A model generated the notes under the pieces. That model did no database searches. It was not told where the DNA came from and saw nothing but the letters and a program-made list of their open reading frames with translations. A DNA stretch of 64,000 bases, taken from Dryococelus australis (taxonomy: Eukaryota; Arthropoda; Insecta; Phasmatodea; Phasmatidae). Of the stretch, positions 23,401-34,149 are shown piece by piece. Where the stretch lies: positions 218,134,712-218,198,711 of the forward strand of contig CM056997.1 in the NCBI GenBank assembly GCA_029891345.1. Reading direction: 5' to 3'. Both the position numbers and the translations under genes were made by a program. The stretch's first letter is position 1. Each line of letters starts with the position of its first letter.

Positions 23401-24190
23401 TTACCCGTATTCAACTAATTATCCCTGTCTATTACAACTTTCTAAACTCTACTTAGAAATATTCTGCAGTACATGGAAAGCTGGTCTGGCGGTATTATAA
23501 TATACCTTTACAACTTAATACATGTTATTTATCAAGTAGCCAGTAGAATTGATTAGTTTGCAATATTTTGTAAGTACCCCGGGGCATTTGATCTGATTGG
23601 CGAAGCTTTGCTCGGCTGTAGTCGTTGGTGCAATCTAGCAGCAGGTTACCACCCACGTGAAAGAAAAGCTTACTTGCATTGTTTGTACGACGTCATTATT
23701 GTGATTGCTGCGCTTTTATAACAGCCCTCCGAGAATGCGTTTAGTAATACCTGTACTGTCATTTGCCGTGAGTTTCTGTTGTAGCTTTAAACCAGTTTTC
23801 CGTGGTTACTTAACATTTCTTAACCACGGTCCTTGTTACTGCGAAGTGAATATGTCGGCCATTACTCTTTACTCTAGTAGTGTGGCCGTTGACTCACTAC
23901 TTTGTTCAACAACGGTATTTGTCTAGCAAGCTTGTGAACATTACATTGGTTAGTTATGGGCAAGTTCTGGGGATGCCTGCTGCACTAATTGAAAAACGTG
24001 TGTAACTCATGTGTGAGTGCCGCCACAATTTTCCGTGTGCTGGTTGGTGCTGCTATGTTGGAAAATAATATGTGGCTGGTTGCATTGGAGACGGGGAGGC
24101 AATGATTGCCTTTATATTAATGGCTATCGATGACCCTCTTTAGTAATGTGGAAATTTGTATTAATTTTAAATAGACTACGCATAGTGAAA
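20460..24190. other. unassigned stretch between integrase and element A
   Basis: No family recognised. 20.5-21.0 kb is G+C-rich with promoter-like character and CACGTG near 20967. 21.4-21.7 kb has two modest minus-strand open frames of unknown nature. A TATA-like TTTATATACC lies near 21970. 22.0-23.5 kb is AT-rich with nothing visible. The 3' LTR of element A should fall in this region, but I could not pair it with a second copy. Confidence 0.4.
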
Positions 24191-24199
24191 TTATTAATA

Positions 24200-25890
24200 T
24201 TGACTTTACCGTTCCGCTGACATAGTTGTAGGGGTTTTGCTCCATGAAGGCGAAAGCCTTGTTTTTGCCTGGGATCGGTACATTATCTGCTACATTATAA
24301 CTTAGGAGGGGCTGTAGGTTTACATGTTTGATTTTAAATTACGTAACCAATGTTTGTTGTATGATATAAAAATGGATTTCTTCATATAACTGGAGTTGAT
24401 TTACATCGAATCCGCTGTCTTTGATCCAATGAATCGTTATTATGGCATGCTTGTTAATTTATTCAGGCGTTCTAGCATCACATATGTGAGTTTCCATTAT
24501 AATGACTTCCTTAGCAGTTACTAGTTCGCATCCGCATGGCAACTGTAGTTCGGTGCTGCCAACGTTGTCGACTGTTATATCCCTGTTTAATGTTGTGTTC
24601 ATACAAATGATCCATAACTGTGTCAGCGCGTTCGTAAGCACAAATTGGTGTGGAAACACAGTTATTATTGTGAACGGCTTGTATTCAGTATAGGTGAATG
24701 TGCATTTCATGAGAAGATTTTCAATGTTAATATGATTTATAGCTGCACATATGCATCCATGTTGTTCGCTATTAAACGTTTCCTTCGGTATGTAAAATAT
24801 ATTATTTTTATTCTCCGCCATTATGGGCATTTCTTTGAATAATTCTGATCGTTATTCAATCGCGTTTTATGTGTCGGCTGTATTGATTGTGCAAGTTTCA
24901 TTTTCATAGTTGTAAAGTGTGTTTATAATTTAAAATATGTTCCATTTGACTCGTGTTGTTTTAAGTGATATTTAAACTTTGATAAGTACTTGTGTTGCTG
25001 TTAATGTACATTCGGTAATAGGATATGAATCACTCACTTCTATATTTGTGATTGGTATAGAGAGTTCTAGGTTAATGTTGTAATTTGCTTCTCGAGGTGT
25101 CGAAGGTCTTTAGTTAATTGAGCACGCGATATTAAATGAAGTGGGAGATGTTTTGCAAGGCAGTGTGCAGTGTTTGTTAGGATCCTTTGTTCATTTACGA
25201 CATTATTTATATGTTACACAATAGTGGTAGTTAACTGGTGCAAAATTAGTGCTGGTTCTATTAAGCGCGTATATTTACTTTTGATATTTAAACTAGTAGT
25301 TATAGAATTTATGACTTTTGTTAGTTCATTGATCTTGTTTTCAGTCAGTGTCTTTGATTGTAGCACGGCTGCAATTGTGAGATTAATATCGTTGTTAGAT
25401 GTGGTTACCATGTTCGTTAATGTGTTTAATTGCATTGCTAGTTAATGATCGTTGGAGAGCAGCGCTGGCAAGTGTTTGATTGTAAGAAAATTGCAGCACC
25501 ACGTTCCTATCTCTCCGAGTATTTGTATTCTTCTACGTTGTCTAGTAGGCAATGTAAATTCATTTTCAAGTGCTCAAGAATATCATCATGGAGAGTACTG
25601 CCGTATTTATGTATTACCTTCGCATTGTCGCAAATATTTGTCAATTTTTCTTCGCAAGACTTATGTAGCCACGTTTCCAAACTTCGTGGTACAGTTAGTG
25701 TTTGCCATGGTATTAGATATGTTAGCAGAATCGTTTCCTCGTAGTAAAACTGTGTCTCCGCCTTTCTCCAATACAAACCGGCATGTGTTCTTATTACAGC
25801 GTGCATTATAGTATGTATGTAAAACAGGGAGAACTGCTTGCACTTCTTGAAGGTGGCAACATTATGTTCCTCAGACACCTGAAAAACAAC
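24200..25890 (-). pseudogene. env-like gene of element A
   Basis: Located directly after the integrase, where insect errantiviruses carry an envelope gene resembling the baculovirus F fusion protein. Pieces in order: a first part with GLYWRKAETQFYYEET and several Cys (25878-25507), a heptad-rich stretch with TLTNMVTTSNND and LTKVINSITTSL (25435-25214), and a Cys-rich part with CTFTYTEYKP and ELQLPCGCELV (24830-24459). Frame changes separate the pieces and no clear transmembrane anchor or furin site was seen. The assignment relies on position, the coiled coil and the Cys pattern. Non-functional. Confidence 0.5.
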
Positions 25891-27062
25891 AATTACAGGT
25901 TAGTACTTGACATACGGCGTTTTAATGTTACAAGTGTTTATGGTGTCGTATTCGTAATTTCCAATCCCACCTGTTCTGATTTGTATTGTGGATGGTCCCA
26001 TGAAATTTGTGACATAGTAGGGGCCTTTATATTTAAATGCATTTGCTTTGCTTCGTGCTCTGTTGCGAACCCAGACCCAATCACCAATGTTCACTCTGTT
26101 TTGCTGGTGCATTTTTATCGAAGTATGTTTTTTTTTGTGTATGTTGTGCTAACACTAAATTGCTTGTTCCCTATCTTTGAGCAATTTTTCGCACCAATTG
26201 TGTCCTCAATATGAATACTAGTTTGTTAGAACATGAGTGGGTTGCGTTGCTTTTATCCTGTGTAGTGAATAAAATGGGGTGAATATTGTACTGTTGTTAA
26301 TGGAGGTGTTATGATTGAAGATAATAAAGACTAGATATTCGTCCCAGCTAGCGGTGTCTTTGAGGGTGCATGCCGTGAGCTGTTGCCCAAAAATTTTATT
26401 GAAAGATTCCACTAAACTGTTGCTTGTCGGGTTATAATATGTTATTTGCAACTTTTACACGTGAAGTTTCTTTAATAATTCTGCAATGAATTTATTGTTG
26501 AAAGATGTTTCCCCTGTCTGTTAGTATTTGCTGAGGCAACCGTATTTAAGAATGACCTATTTAATAAAATGTGCGCATGTTACCGCAACAAATGATGCAC
26601 AGCTGTTGAGATCACATATCGACTAAATAATTCGGTCATGACCAGCACATATTTGTTTCCGCGCCTCGAAGTTTGAAGAGGACCATTCACTTCTGCAGCA
26701 CAAGATCTGAGAATCAGTGGGGGGTTCGATTGGTTGTAATTGGCCTATAGGCTTGTGGGTACTTGGTTTTGTTTTCTGACATATGGGACATTCTTTGATA
26801 TAGTTATTTATGTTTTAGTTCATATTATTCCAAAAAGAAACTTGTTTGATTTTCTGAATGGTTTACAATGGTCTGAAATGGCTAAGTCCTAAAAGAGCAT
26901 TGCAGTGGGCTGAGATAAATTCATTAGTGTAGTATTGTGGGATGAGGGTGAGATTTTTGTCCAATGGTGGCGTTAATTTTAAATATATTTCGCTGTTGGC
27001 CGCTATGCCATAGCACCTGGCTAGCATGACATACCTAGGTTCGGCCTTGGCTTGTTCCACCA
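25890..27062 (-). pseudogene. integrase of element A
   Basis: Three separated pieces of a gypsy-type integrase on the minus strand. 27060-26863 corresponds to the region leading into the zinc-binding domain (RCYGIAANSEIYLKL, matching RRYGIAANEEIFLKI in element B). 26451-26218 is the end of the catalytic core with YYNPTSNSLVESFNK (catalytic Glu). 26112-25900 is the C-terminal GPY/F-type domain with FKYKGPYYVTNFMGPSTIQI. The parts holding the catalytic Asp residues are frameshifted. Confidence 0.85.
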
Positions 27063-27526
27063 GAGCAATTTACACTTTTTTATGTGAGAGTCACGTTCGT
27101 ATTCGCCTGTAAACGGTGAGTTTGCTGTGTTGTGTTGTGCATATTAATAATTCTTTATCATTTTCTATCTTTATGTATTATTTCTCATGTGTATATTGTG
27201 CTATATTATAAGCATTGCTAGTGGTATCATGTACTATAATTTCGCATTAGAGGACTGGGTCCATTCAGGTGGCGTTTATGTCTTCTAATGTATTTTCCTG
27301 AAAGAATTTAAATGTGACTTGAAGTATTTGTGCAATTTTTTTTCTATAATTCTTAACGGAATACTTTCCCCTTTTAATATTCCTCTGCTAATTTTTGTCC
27401 TATCCGCTATGTGATTCTTTCTGTGGAGAAATATGGTTTTTATGTCAGCCGAATTGTTAGTAACATATTTAGAAATAATATTTTGTATTTCATGCACGTT
27501 TTGCAGATTGTGGTATAAACATTCCG

Positions 27527-27830
27527 CTAATGCTTTATATATGCTTGTGTACTATAAGGATTCTGTTTTACATTATTAACCTCTATCGTTTTGAGGTTTT
27601 TATGTGTTGCCATTGGTATTCTGCTAATGCTTTATATATGCTTGTGTACTATAAGGATTCTGTTTTACATTATTAACCTCTATCGTTTTGAGGTTTTTAT
27701 GTGTTGCCATTGGTATTCTGCTAATGCTTTATATATGCTTGTCTACTATAAGGATTATGTTTTACATTATCAACCTCTATCGTTTTGAGGTTTTTATGTG
27801 TTGCCATTGGTATTCTGCTCATAGCATCTG
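27527..27830. repeat. 97-bp tandem repeat, three units
   Basis: Units start at 27527, 27624 and 27721 and the match ends near 27817. Each has CTAATGCTTTATATATGCTTG and later ATCGTTTTGAGGTTTTTATG. They lie inside the decayed pol gene of element A, between the RNase H and integrase parts, and so arose after it stopped being functional. The plus-strand open frames across it are repetition by-products. Confidence 0.95.
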
Positions 27831-29065
27831 CCAATGTACTTCATTTGCTCTTAACTATTCTCGCCTCAAAATCTTACTCTACTAGAGCGATTGCCATTTT
27901 CTGTATTCTGATGTGTTCCACCATTGTCTGAACATATCTAAGGCTTGTATGGTCTGTTTCAATTGTAAATTGCCTGCCCTAAGGATATTGTCAAAAATAA
28001 TTGCAAAAATACTTGATTGTTCCTAGTTCTGGTTCTGTTTTAACCACCGCGATTCATTTAATTCTAATAGTTTCCATGCAAATTCTTTAATACTTCTTTA
28101 CTTACCGTGATTTTGATCTTGCATTATAAACACTCCAATAACCGATTGTGAGGCATCACATGGCAGTATAGTATGTTTGTTTTTGTCAAACTTTTGTAAT
28201 ATAGGGCCATTTTGAATGGCCTTCTTTAATTCTAGAAACACCCTTTGTTACTCATTAGCCCAGTTATAATGTCGTCCCCTTGGCGAGTTCAACAAGGGGT
28301 TCTGATATCGCTGCATAATTGTGTATATACCATCTTAGATACAATGCCAGTCCCAAGAAGGTTCGAAGATCTTTAATATTCCCTTGTGGTGCCATTTGTT
28401 ATATCGTGTTTACTATGTCGGGGTTTGTTTCAATTCCTTGAGGTGTAATACAGTGCCCTAAAATTTTAATTTCTTGTTGCGCAAATGAACTTTTTTGGCA
28501 TTTACTTTCACACTAAATTGTTGTAGCACTTTAAATATCTTTCGAATATTTGCCAAGTGTTCTCGAAAAGTATTGCGCATTATAAATGTCATTTATAAAC
28601 ACAAGGACCGTACTCCACCTTACTGAAGCTAACAATTGTCTATAAATAGTTAAAAATACTGTGTGAAGTGCTGAGGCCCATAGGCATTCTCTTATATTGG
28701 AATAAACCTACACAGTCATCAGTTAATTCTAGTTTATGTCTATCCTGCTGTCTAACTGAAATGGTGTAAACTCCTGAGAAATAATCCAAAAGATCTAATG
28801 TATTTGGTGTTCAGTAGTGTACGAAAAATATATTATGTCCTAGGGAGAGGTTAATGGACTCTTGTCAAATATTGATTCAGTTTTCGGAAGTCTGTAAGTA
28901 ATATTATGCTACCTTATTTTTTCTAATAACTAACGATGGTGCAGCGTACACTGAGCCGGAAGGTTCAATGTTGTCTGCCCACTGCATACTTTCAAATTGT
29001 TCTACTAATTTGTCCCGAATTTTTGGATTAATTCTGTAAGGTCACATAAAAATGCCTTACCTTTT
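27830..29065 (-). pseudogene. reverse transcriptase/RNase H of element A
   Basis: Minus strand, multiply frameshifted. Visible in order: PYRINPKIRDKLVEQFE and IEPSGS (fingers, about 29045-28960); VLVFINDIYNA (about 28610), where the catalytic pair reads N-D rather than D-D; IKILGHCITPQGIETNP and LRTFLGLALYLRWYI (thumb/connection, 28480-28330); then ILPCDASQSVIGVF (RNase H, first catalytic Asp, about 28190-28140). This order is diagnostic of Ty3/gypsy pol. Confidence 0.85.
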
Positions 29066-29214
29066 AAGATATCAAGTTTAATTTGGTAATTTTTTTTTCA
29101 GTTTCTCTAATATGTTGCTTGCGAACCTGTCTTTAAATTTTGTTAGTATTTTTATAGCTCCTGCTTTTAACAGGCGTCTAAATTTAGAAACTTTATCTCT
29201 AATATCCTCACATT

Positions 29215-29620
29215 TGTGGTCTTCTATGCTTTAGAATCTATTTATGCAATATTGTTTTGTGCCCTTATGTTCATTTTCTATAACGGATGTGTATAACAGA
29301 ACCTGCATAACTTTGTCACTGTTATTACTGTCTATAAATCTAACATAATGTTTCTGAATTGGAATCACATCGTAGCCTTTAATGAAGTCTACTCCTTATA
29401 ATATGTCTATTTTTAAATTATCAATAGCTAAGAATTCTTGTGTGAAAGTATTACCAGAAATACTGAACTTAAAGTTAGTCTTAAACTTTGGTGCTTTGAT
29501 TTCATTTGTTGCTCCTACCAGCGCAAATTGTTGTGTAATAGGCTATGATTGTTGTGTAGTAATTAAAGTACTAGCTTTGCAGCTTCGACTGCATCACGTA
29601 TCTAAGAGAGCGTAGTACTG
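29215..29620 (-). pseudogene. retropepsin-like protease of element A
   Basis: Minus-strand remnant with LVGATNEIKAPKF, then LAIDNLKIDIL, then GVDFIKGYDVIPIQKH, which lines up with the intact-looking protease of element B (LMDNLKMDIILGIDIIKKYDVIP). The catalytic D-T/S-G stretch is not readable here. A stop codon lies just before GVDF. Confidence 0.75.
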
Positions 29621-29776
29621 TTCCCTTTTAAGCTTGATGAGTATACAAGGCATCGATGTTTTTACAAGTGCTTGTTTGCAATCTTGTATCCACCTGTGCA
29701 TGTTTTCTTTTGTGTGGTGACTCAGTAACCTTGCTGGTGGCATTTCATCATTGTCACCTTGTGTAGTGTTTGTATG

Positions 29777-31440
29777 TTATTCCTGAGAGCCACGGCCGGT
29801 GTCAAGATCTGAATGGATATGTTGTTTGCGCGGTCTCAGACCGAACTTGTTTTGAAATCTGCGAAACCTTGCCGAAATGTCGGGATTAAATTCTGCTGGT
29901 TGGTTCGGAAATAGGTCGCAGTCTCTGATGTGGTGTCCTATATACATGCAAAAGGCACAGGTATCCTGACTTTCACTCTGTGGCACAGTTAAATTCCTAA
30001 TTTTGCTGTGTCGCGGAGTGACGTCATTCGGCCTTGTGGTAACTTGCATTTTCGTGTTTCTGTCTGTTCTTGATGGCTTCATGTTGCATTCTGAATACCG
30101 ACTTCCTTACGACAAACTGAATGCGGCTTTGAAAGCTTTTAGCCCTATATTCGTTATTTCGTGCCTCATGTCTGTCTTTGTTGATTGGGAGTGTTTTTGT
30201 AAATTCAATTTTTGACTTCGGCTCGTTTGCTGTGGGCTTCACATAATTACGCATGTCTGTCTGCGTGCAGACTGTATACGACCTGCAACTATTATCATAT
30301 TGTGTGTTTAGTTTTGCAATATCTCCAGGTTCTCCCTGGTGTGTATTTGAAAAATAATTTTCTACACACATTTTGTACTGCTATGTCTGTTTATGGCTTC
30401 TATATCCACATCTATACTCATGTCTATTCGGTTCCCATATTGGGTGGTCCGGACTGTGTTTTGTGTATCTGTAATTATTTTCCTTATGTGGTTCTCTGGG
30501 GTGGTCCAACATTATCTGTATAGGTGTAATTCTATACTTATAATGCGTATTTGTGGGACTTGACCCGTACCACCACCTTTTACTGTGATATTGCCCTTGA
30601 TTTTCTGCGTATGATATGTTTTTCAACCTCTGTGTTAGTTTGGATAGCTGTCCCTTTAGTGTCGTAATCTCCTACTGGAATTTAGTTCCTTCTACATTTA
30701 GGGAGTGAGATTTCCTATCTTGGTTACACTGTAATATTCCTAGCTCAATGGTGTTTATGTTATGTAACAGTTGCTCGATGGTGTTATTTTGTAATGGTAT
30801 TAATTTTTTGACAACTGTTGGCAACAGCATTTCCAAATAATTCTAATAAGCTCGGCTTCTGGCAAGTGTGGGTCGCCTTTATCTTTGTACAAAATTAAGT
30901 CTTCTACATGAGCCTGGCAACTTTCACCTAGTTGTTATTTCATTTGGAGCAATTTCCTGTATTTGTCGGTGTTGTCAATTGGTGTAAAAGTTTTTATTAG
31001 TTTGTTTTCAATGTATTGCCATGTTATATCTTGTCCATTTATGAAGTAGATGTTCTTGTACGCCCTTTTAGCCGCGCCTTGTAAAAAAAATTTAGGCATC
31101 TAGGTATGTCTATTTCAACCCATCCATTAATTTCACTAGCTGTGTTGCATATATAGAAAAAGTCTTTCACATTTTCATTTGACTTACCTGCAAATGTGGG
31201 AACGTGTTCCAGTTGTTTTTACCACAATCTGAACCAACTGAGCTGTGTTTGAGCTGTCTTGACTATGTGTTCTGTGAATTTACATTCTGATAAATGTGTG
31301 CTGGTATGTTGCTCTGGTGTGCAGGGATAGTGAATGTAAATGTGTCGCTTGCATGCTAGTTGTGTAGCAAACATGGTCTGAGGTAACCCTCCATAGTTTC
31401 CTCATATGTGCTTGTATCTTTGTTGTTGGGTGTAATGTGT
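29777..31440 (-). pseudogene. gag of element A
   Basis: The nucleocapsid end (30082-29777) has a complete CCHC zinc knuckle, CAFCMYIGHHIRDC, followed by DLFPNQPAEF and SARFRRFQNKFGL, closely matched in element B. Upstream parts (30626-30024 and on to about 31440) are Asn/Gln-rich and frameshifted, as in gypsy capsid and linker regions. The knuckle binds genomic RNA in functional relatives. Confidence 0.75.
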
Positions 31441-31499
31441 AAGGTTTTCCCTTCGTTGTCATGAAATGAATAATCTAGTCCCTCATTATGATGTGTATT

Positions 31500-32680
31500 T
31501 GAGCTGTGTCCGTTATCAACTGGCATGCTGGCCTCATTATTTTATTTAGCTTGTGCTTGTAATTTGTGTTCTAACATGCACTTTGCATCTGCCAAATCTA
31601 ATGTAACTGTTTTTAATATTTTTTTTGGTCAATGATGCGACTGACTTTAATTTATTGCTGATATCTGTTTAAAGTTGCATTATGTCTGCTAATATGTCTC
31701 AAATGTGTATCTGTGTAGTGTAATGTATGGTTTAAATGTTGTGTTATATGTAGGGTTCACTATGTGAAATAATGTGGCATTAATTATTAAGGAATATTTC
31801 CCTTTTAATACACACACACACACACACACTCATTTACTACAATACTACAATGCATGAATATTTGCTGCAATCTATTGGATCCAAAAAGTGGTTCCAGCAT
31901 GCATTAATATTACAAGGAAAAGCCTCTACTGTACTGCGTAAGTTTACAATTGTGCATGAGCGAGGCTTAACTGGAATTCTGTCGTACTGCATTTATTTTA
32001 CTCTGCTGACTACACAAAGACTACACACTGTTCATTACCAGCTATCGTATTATTTACTATGGCTTACACAAACGGAGCATCTGCTGAAGTAAGATGGCAT
32101 TAACCTACTTGTTGAACCTGCAGTTTAGCAAAATGGCAATCTTCTACCATGTTTGAATTGCCTAATGTGAAAGCTTCTAGATTGAGAATTTGTTAAGCAT
32201 ATGATTCAAAATATGGGGGCCTTCATACCACACACTATAAATTATCTGCACAGACCACAGTTTTAACATACAACCTTTGCATTTTAAAGTTGTACATCTT
32301 GCCACTGAGCAAAGGAGGTAATACACTCGCTGCACTAATATGAAAGCTACAAGTGGTAAGTAACTCTAATCAAATGTGTCGCAACTGTGCAGTGCCGAGT
32401 GGGTGCTTAGGTCGGCAAGTGAAGCAGCTTGCTAAATCACTAAGATCGACGAGTGAGACCATATCTTTTGTCTTCTCCCTGCAAGCAGACAACTTTTTCC
32501 TGTTGTGTGTAGATGCCAGAACAGTTAGGAAAGCTTTCTGCTTTTGCAACTAGATTCCAGTACAGTAAGTAAAGCTTTCTTCTCTCGCAACTAAATCGCA
32601 GCATGTTTTCCGAAGCAGGTTAATGTATTCTCGCAAATTAGTACAACTTTCTGTTCACTTCTTATTGAGATGAAGTTATT
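31500..32680. other. stretch between element A and P1
   Basis: Non-coding. It should include the 5' leader and LTR of element A, but no matching second LTR was found. It contains a (CA)10 run at 31810-31829 and the boundary with the very AT-rich P1 at about 32650-32690, seen as a sharp change in base composition. Confidence 0.45.
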
Positions 32681-32689
32681 CTTTAAAGT

Positions 32690-33345
32690 CTTTGATTTTG
32701 TTAGGATACATCCCTTCTTTAATTTTTCTACTCATCTAAAGTGATGAAACAGTAAATTTAATTTCTACACCATGTACAAATCTCTTTAAATGATTCATAA
32801 GTCATGTCTCCACTGACAAAGTCGTTATAAACATGTTTCAAATTTGTTTATTTTTCTTGCCTAAATATATACAAAAATTGGCATTATCTCTTTCTAAATG
32901 TTTATGTACTTTTGAATAAGTCTGTGCCAAATAAAATATATCAACATTTTTATGTCTTCCCATAGTACTAGCAAATAACATCTTGATTTTCTAAGATGAC
33001 ATTGAAAATATCTAGAGAATTATTTTCGCTCTGATAAATTGCAATCATTTTGTCATTGCTGTTTAGAAAATAAACCATATTTTCATTAAACTTGTTGAAT
33101 ATCACATCAAAGTCATTTTGTAACTGAATATATTTGGTTTGATTTAAACTTTTTCAGCAAATTCACAGTTTATTGAAATTTAACTAACCATTCTTATAAA
33201 ACAAATTTATAATAATATCAGTTTTCCCACTTTTACTGGACTCGTTGATAATGGCTCTCATAATATCAGGCAAAAGTTTGCTATTCTTTTAATTTATACC
33301 ATTTTCTTCTGACACTAAAAAAGCACCCCAATCATCTGTTTTAAT
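32690..33345 (-). pseudogene. A32/FtsK-HerA-like packaging ATPase of P1
   Basis: The genome-packaging ATPase conserved in Polintons and adintoviruses. Minus-strand blocks: DDWGAFLVSEENG; LLPDIMRAIIN leading into a Walker A ending SKSGKT (about 33250-33215); a Walker B-like IFNVILENQDV (acidic pair altered) near 33000; GRHKNVDIFYLAQTYSKVHKHL near 32960-32890, a signature run of this family; then MTYESFKEIC. Stops and frame changes split it. It lies downstream of the penton-like ORF and on the same strand as the polymerase. Confidence 0.75.
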
Positions 33346-33441
33346 TTATAACATAATTTTTTTATTAAAGGGATAATAAATTATTTAAGTTAATAGCTCC
33401 AATCTAAAGAAAAGATCATTATGATATCATCAATAAAGATA

Positions 33442-34095
33442 AATCGATTGCTTTAGTAAGTTTTCATACAAAATATTTAGCTCCTAATATTTACAACAAT
33501 ACCATTGTATTGTTTGATAACAATGATGTTATAAATATTCCTAGGGGGCAGTACAATATTCACTCATTAAAATAAACTATAAACTCAATTGAACTATTTT
33601 CTATTAATGCCATTAATTAACATTGCATAATGTGAAAAATAGAATATATGTATTAAATCTAAGTTTTATATTAAATTTGATGATCGATCATCTGATATTC
33701 CTTGTTTTGAAACAAATACATCTATTGAAAAAGACGAAATTGTTGTATGCACTAAATAAACTAGTTTTATTCCATTTAAAACGATTAATGTTCATTGTAA
33801 TTTAGCATATGGAATGTTTAAAAAATATGATATATCTAACTATTTAGAAACAGACATAATTGCCAGTTTTCCACCAAAAACAATGTTTGGTTTTAGAGAT
33901 TATATTATATATGAGCCCAAGATATCCAATTTTTTTAAATAAAATTATTAATGAACAGTTTAATTATATTATTTTGGAAATTAGGCATAAAAATGGTTAA
34001 ACTGATTGATTTTGATGTCTGATATTGATATTGTTTTGGACACAACATATGCTAGAAATGTGATAGATTTTGTTAATCTGTGAAATGTGCATAAC
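33442..34095 (+). pseudogene. penton-like minor capsid candidate of P1
   Basis: Plus-strand coding remnant, convergent with the polymerase. Readable blocks: DKSIALVSFHTKYLAPNIY (33443 on), then VHCNLAYGMFKKYDISNYLE, then PPKTMFGF and IIYEPKISNFF, then FNYIILEIRHKNGK. The spacing and the final 'Y-P... IILEI-D/H-NGK' type ending resemble penton-like minor capsid proteins next to Polinton polymerases. Stops and two frame changes interrupt it. The assignment is by recollection of pattern and context only. Confidence 0.4.
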
Positions 34096-34149
34096 AAAAT
34101 AACATAGAATGTGATAGTATAAAAAATTTATAACAAATTATTCATTTTG

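Larger units (their letters stand above)
24200..31500 (-). mobile_element. gypsy-type element A (decayed, env-bearing)
   Basis: Minus-strand order gag, protease, reverse transcriptase, RNase H, integrase, env-like, as in Ty3/gypsy elements of the errantivirus type. All genes are frameshifted. It is related to element B (47.36-56.16 kb): the nucleocapsid, protease and integrase segments are recognisably alike. LTRs were not identified; the stretch between 31.5 kb and P1 may hold the 5' leader and LTR. Confidence 0.8.

Noticed and set aside
27591..27885. Cys-rich 65-codon frames in the 97-bp repeat
   Set aside because: They repeat only because the DNA does and lie antisense to a dead pol gene.
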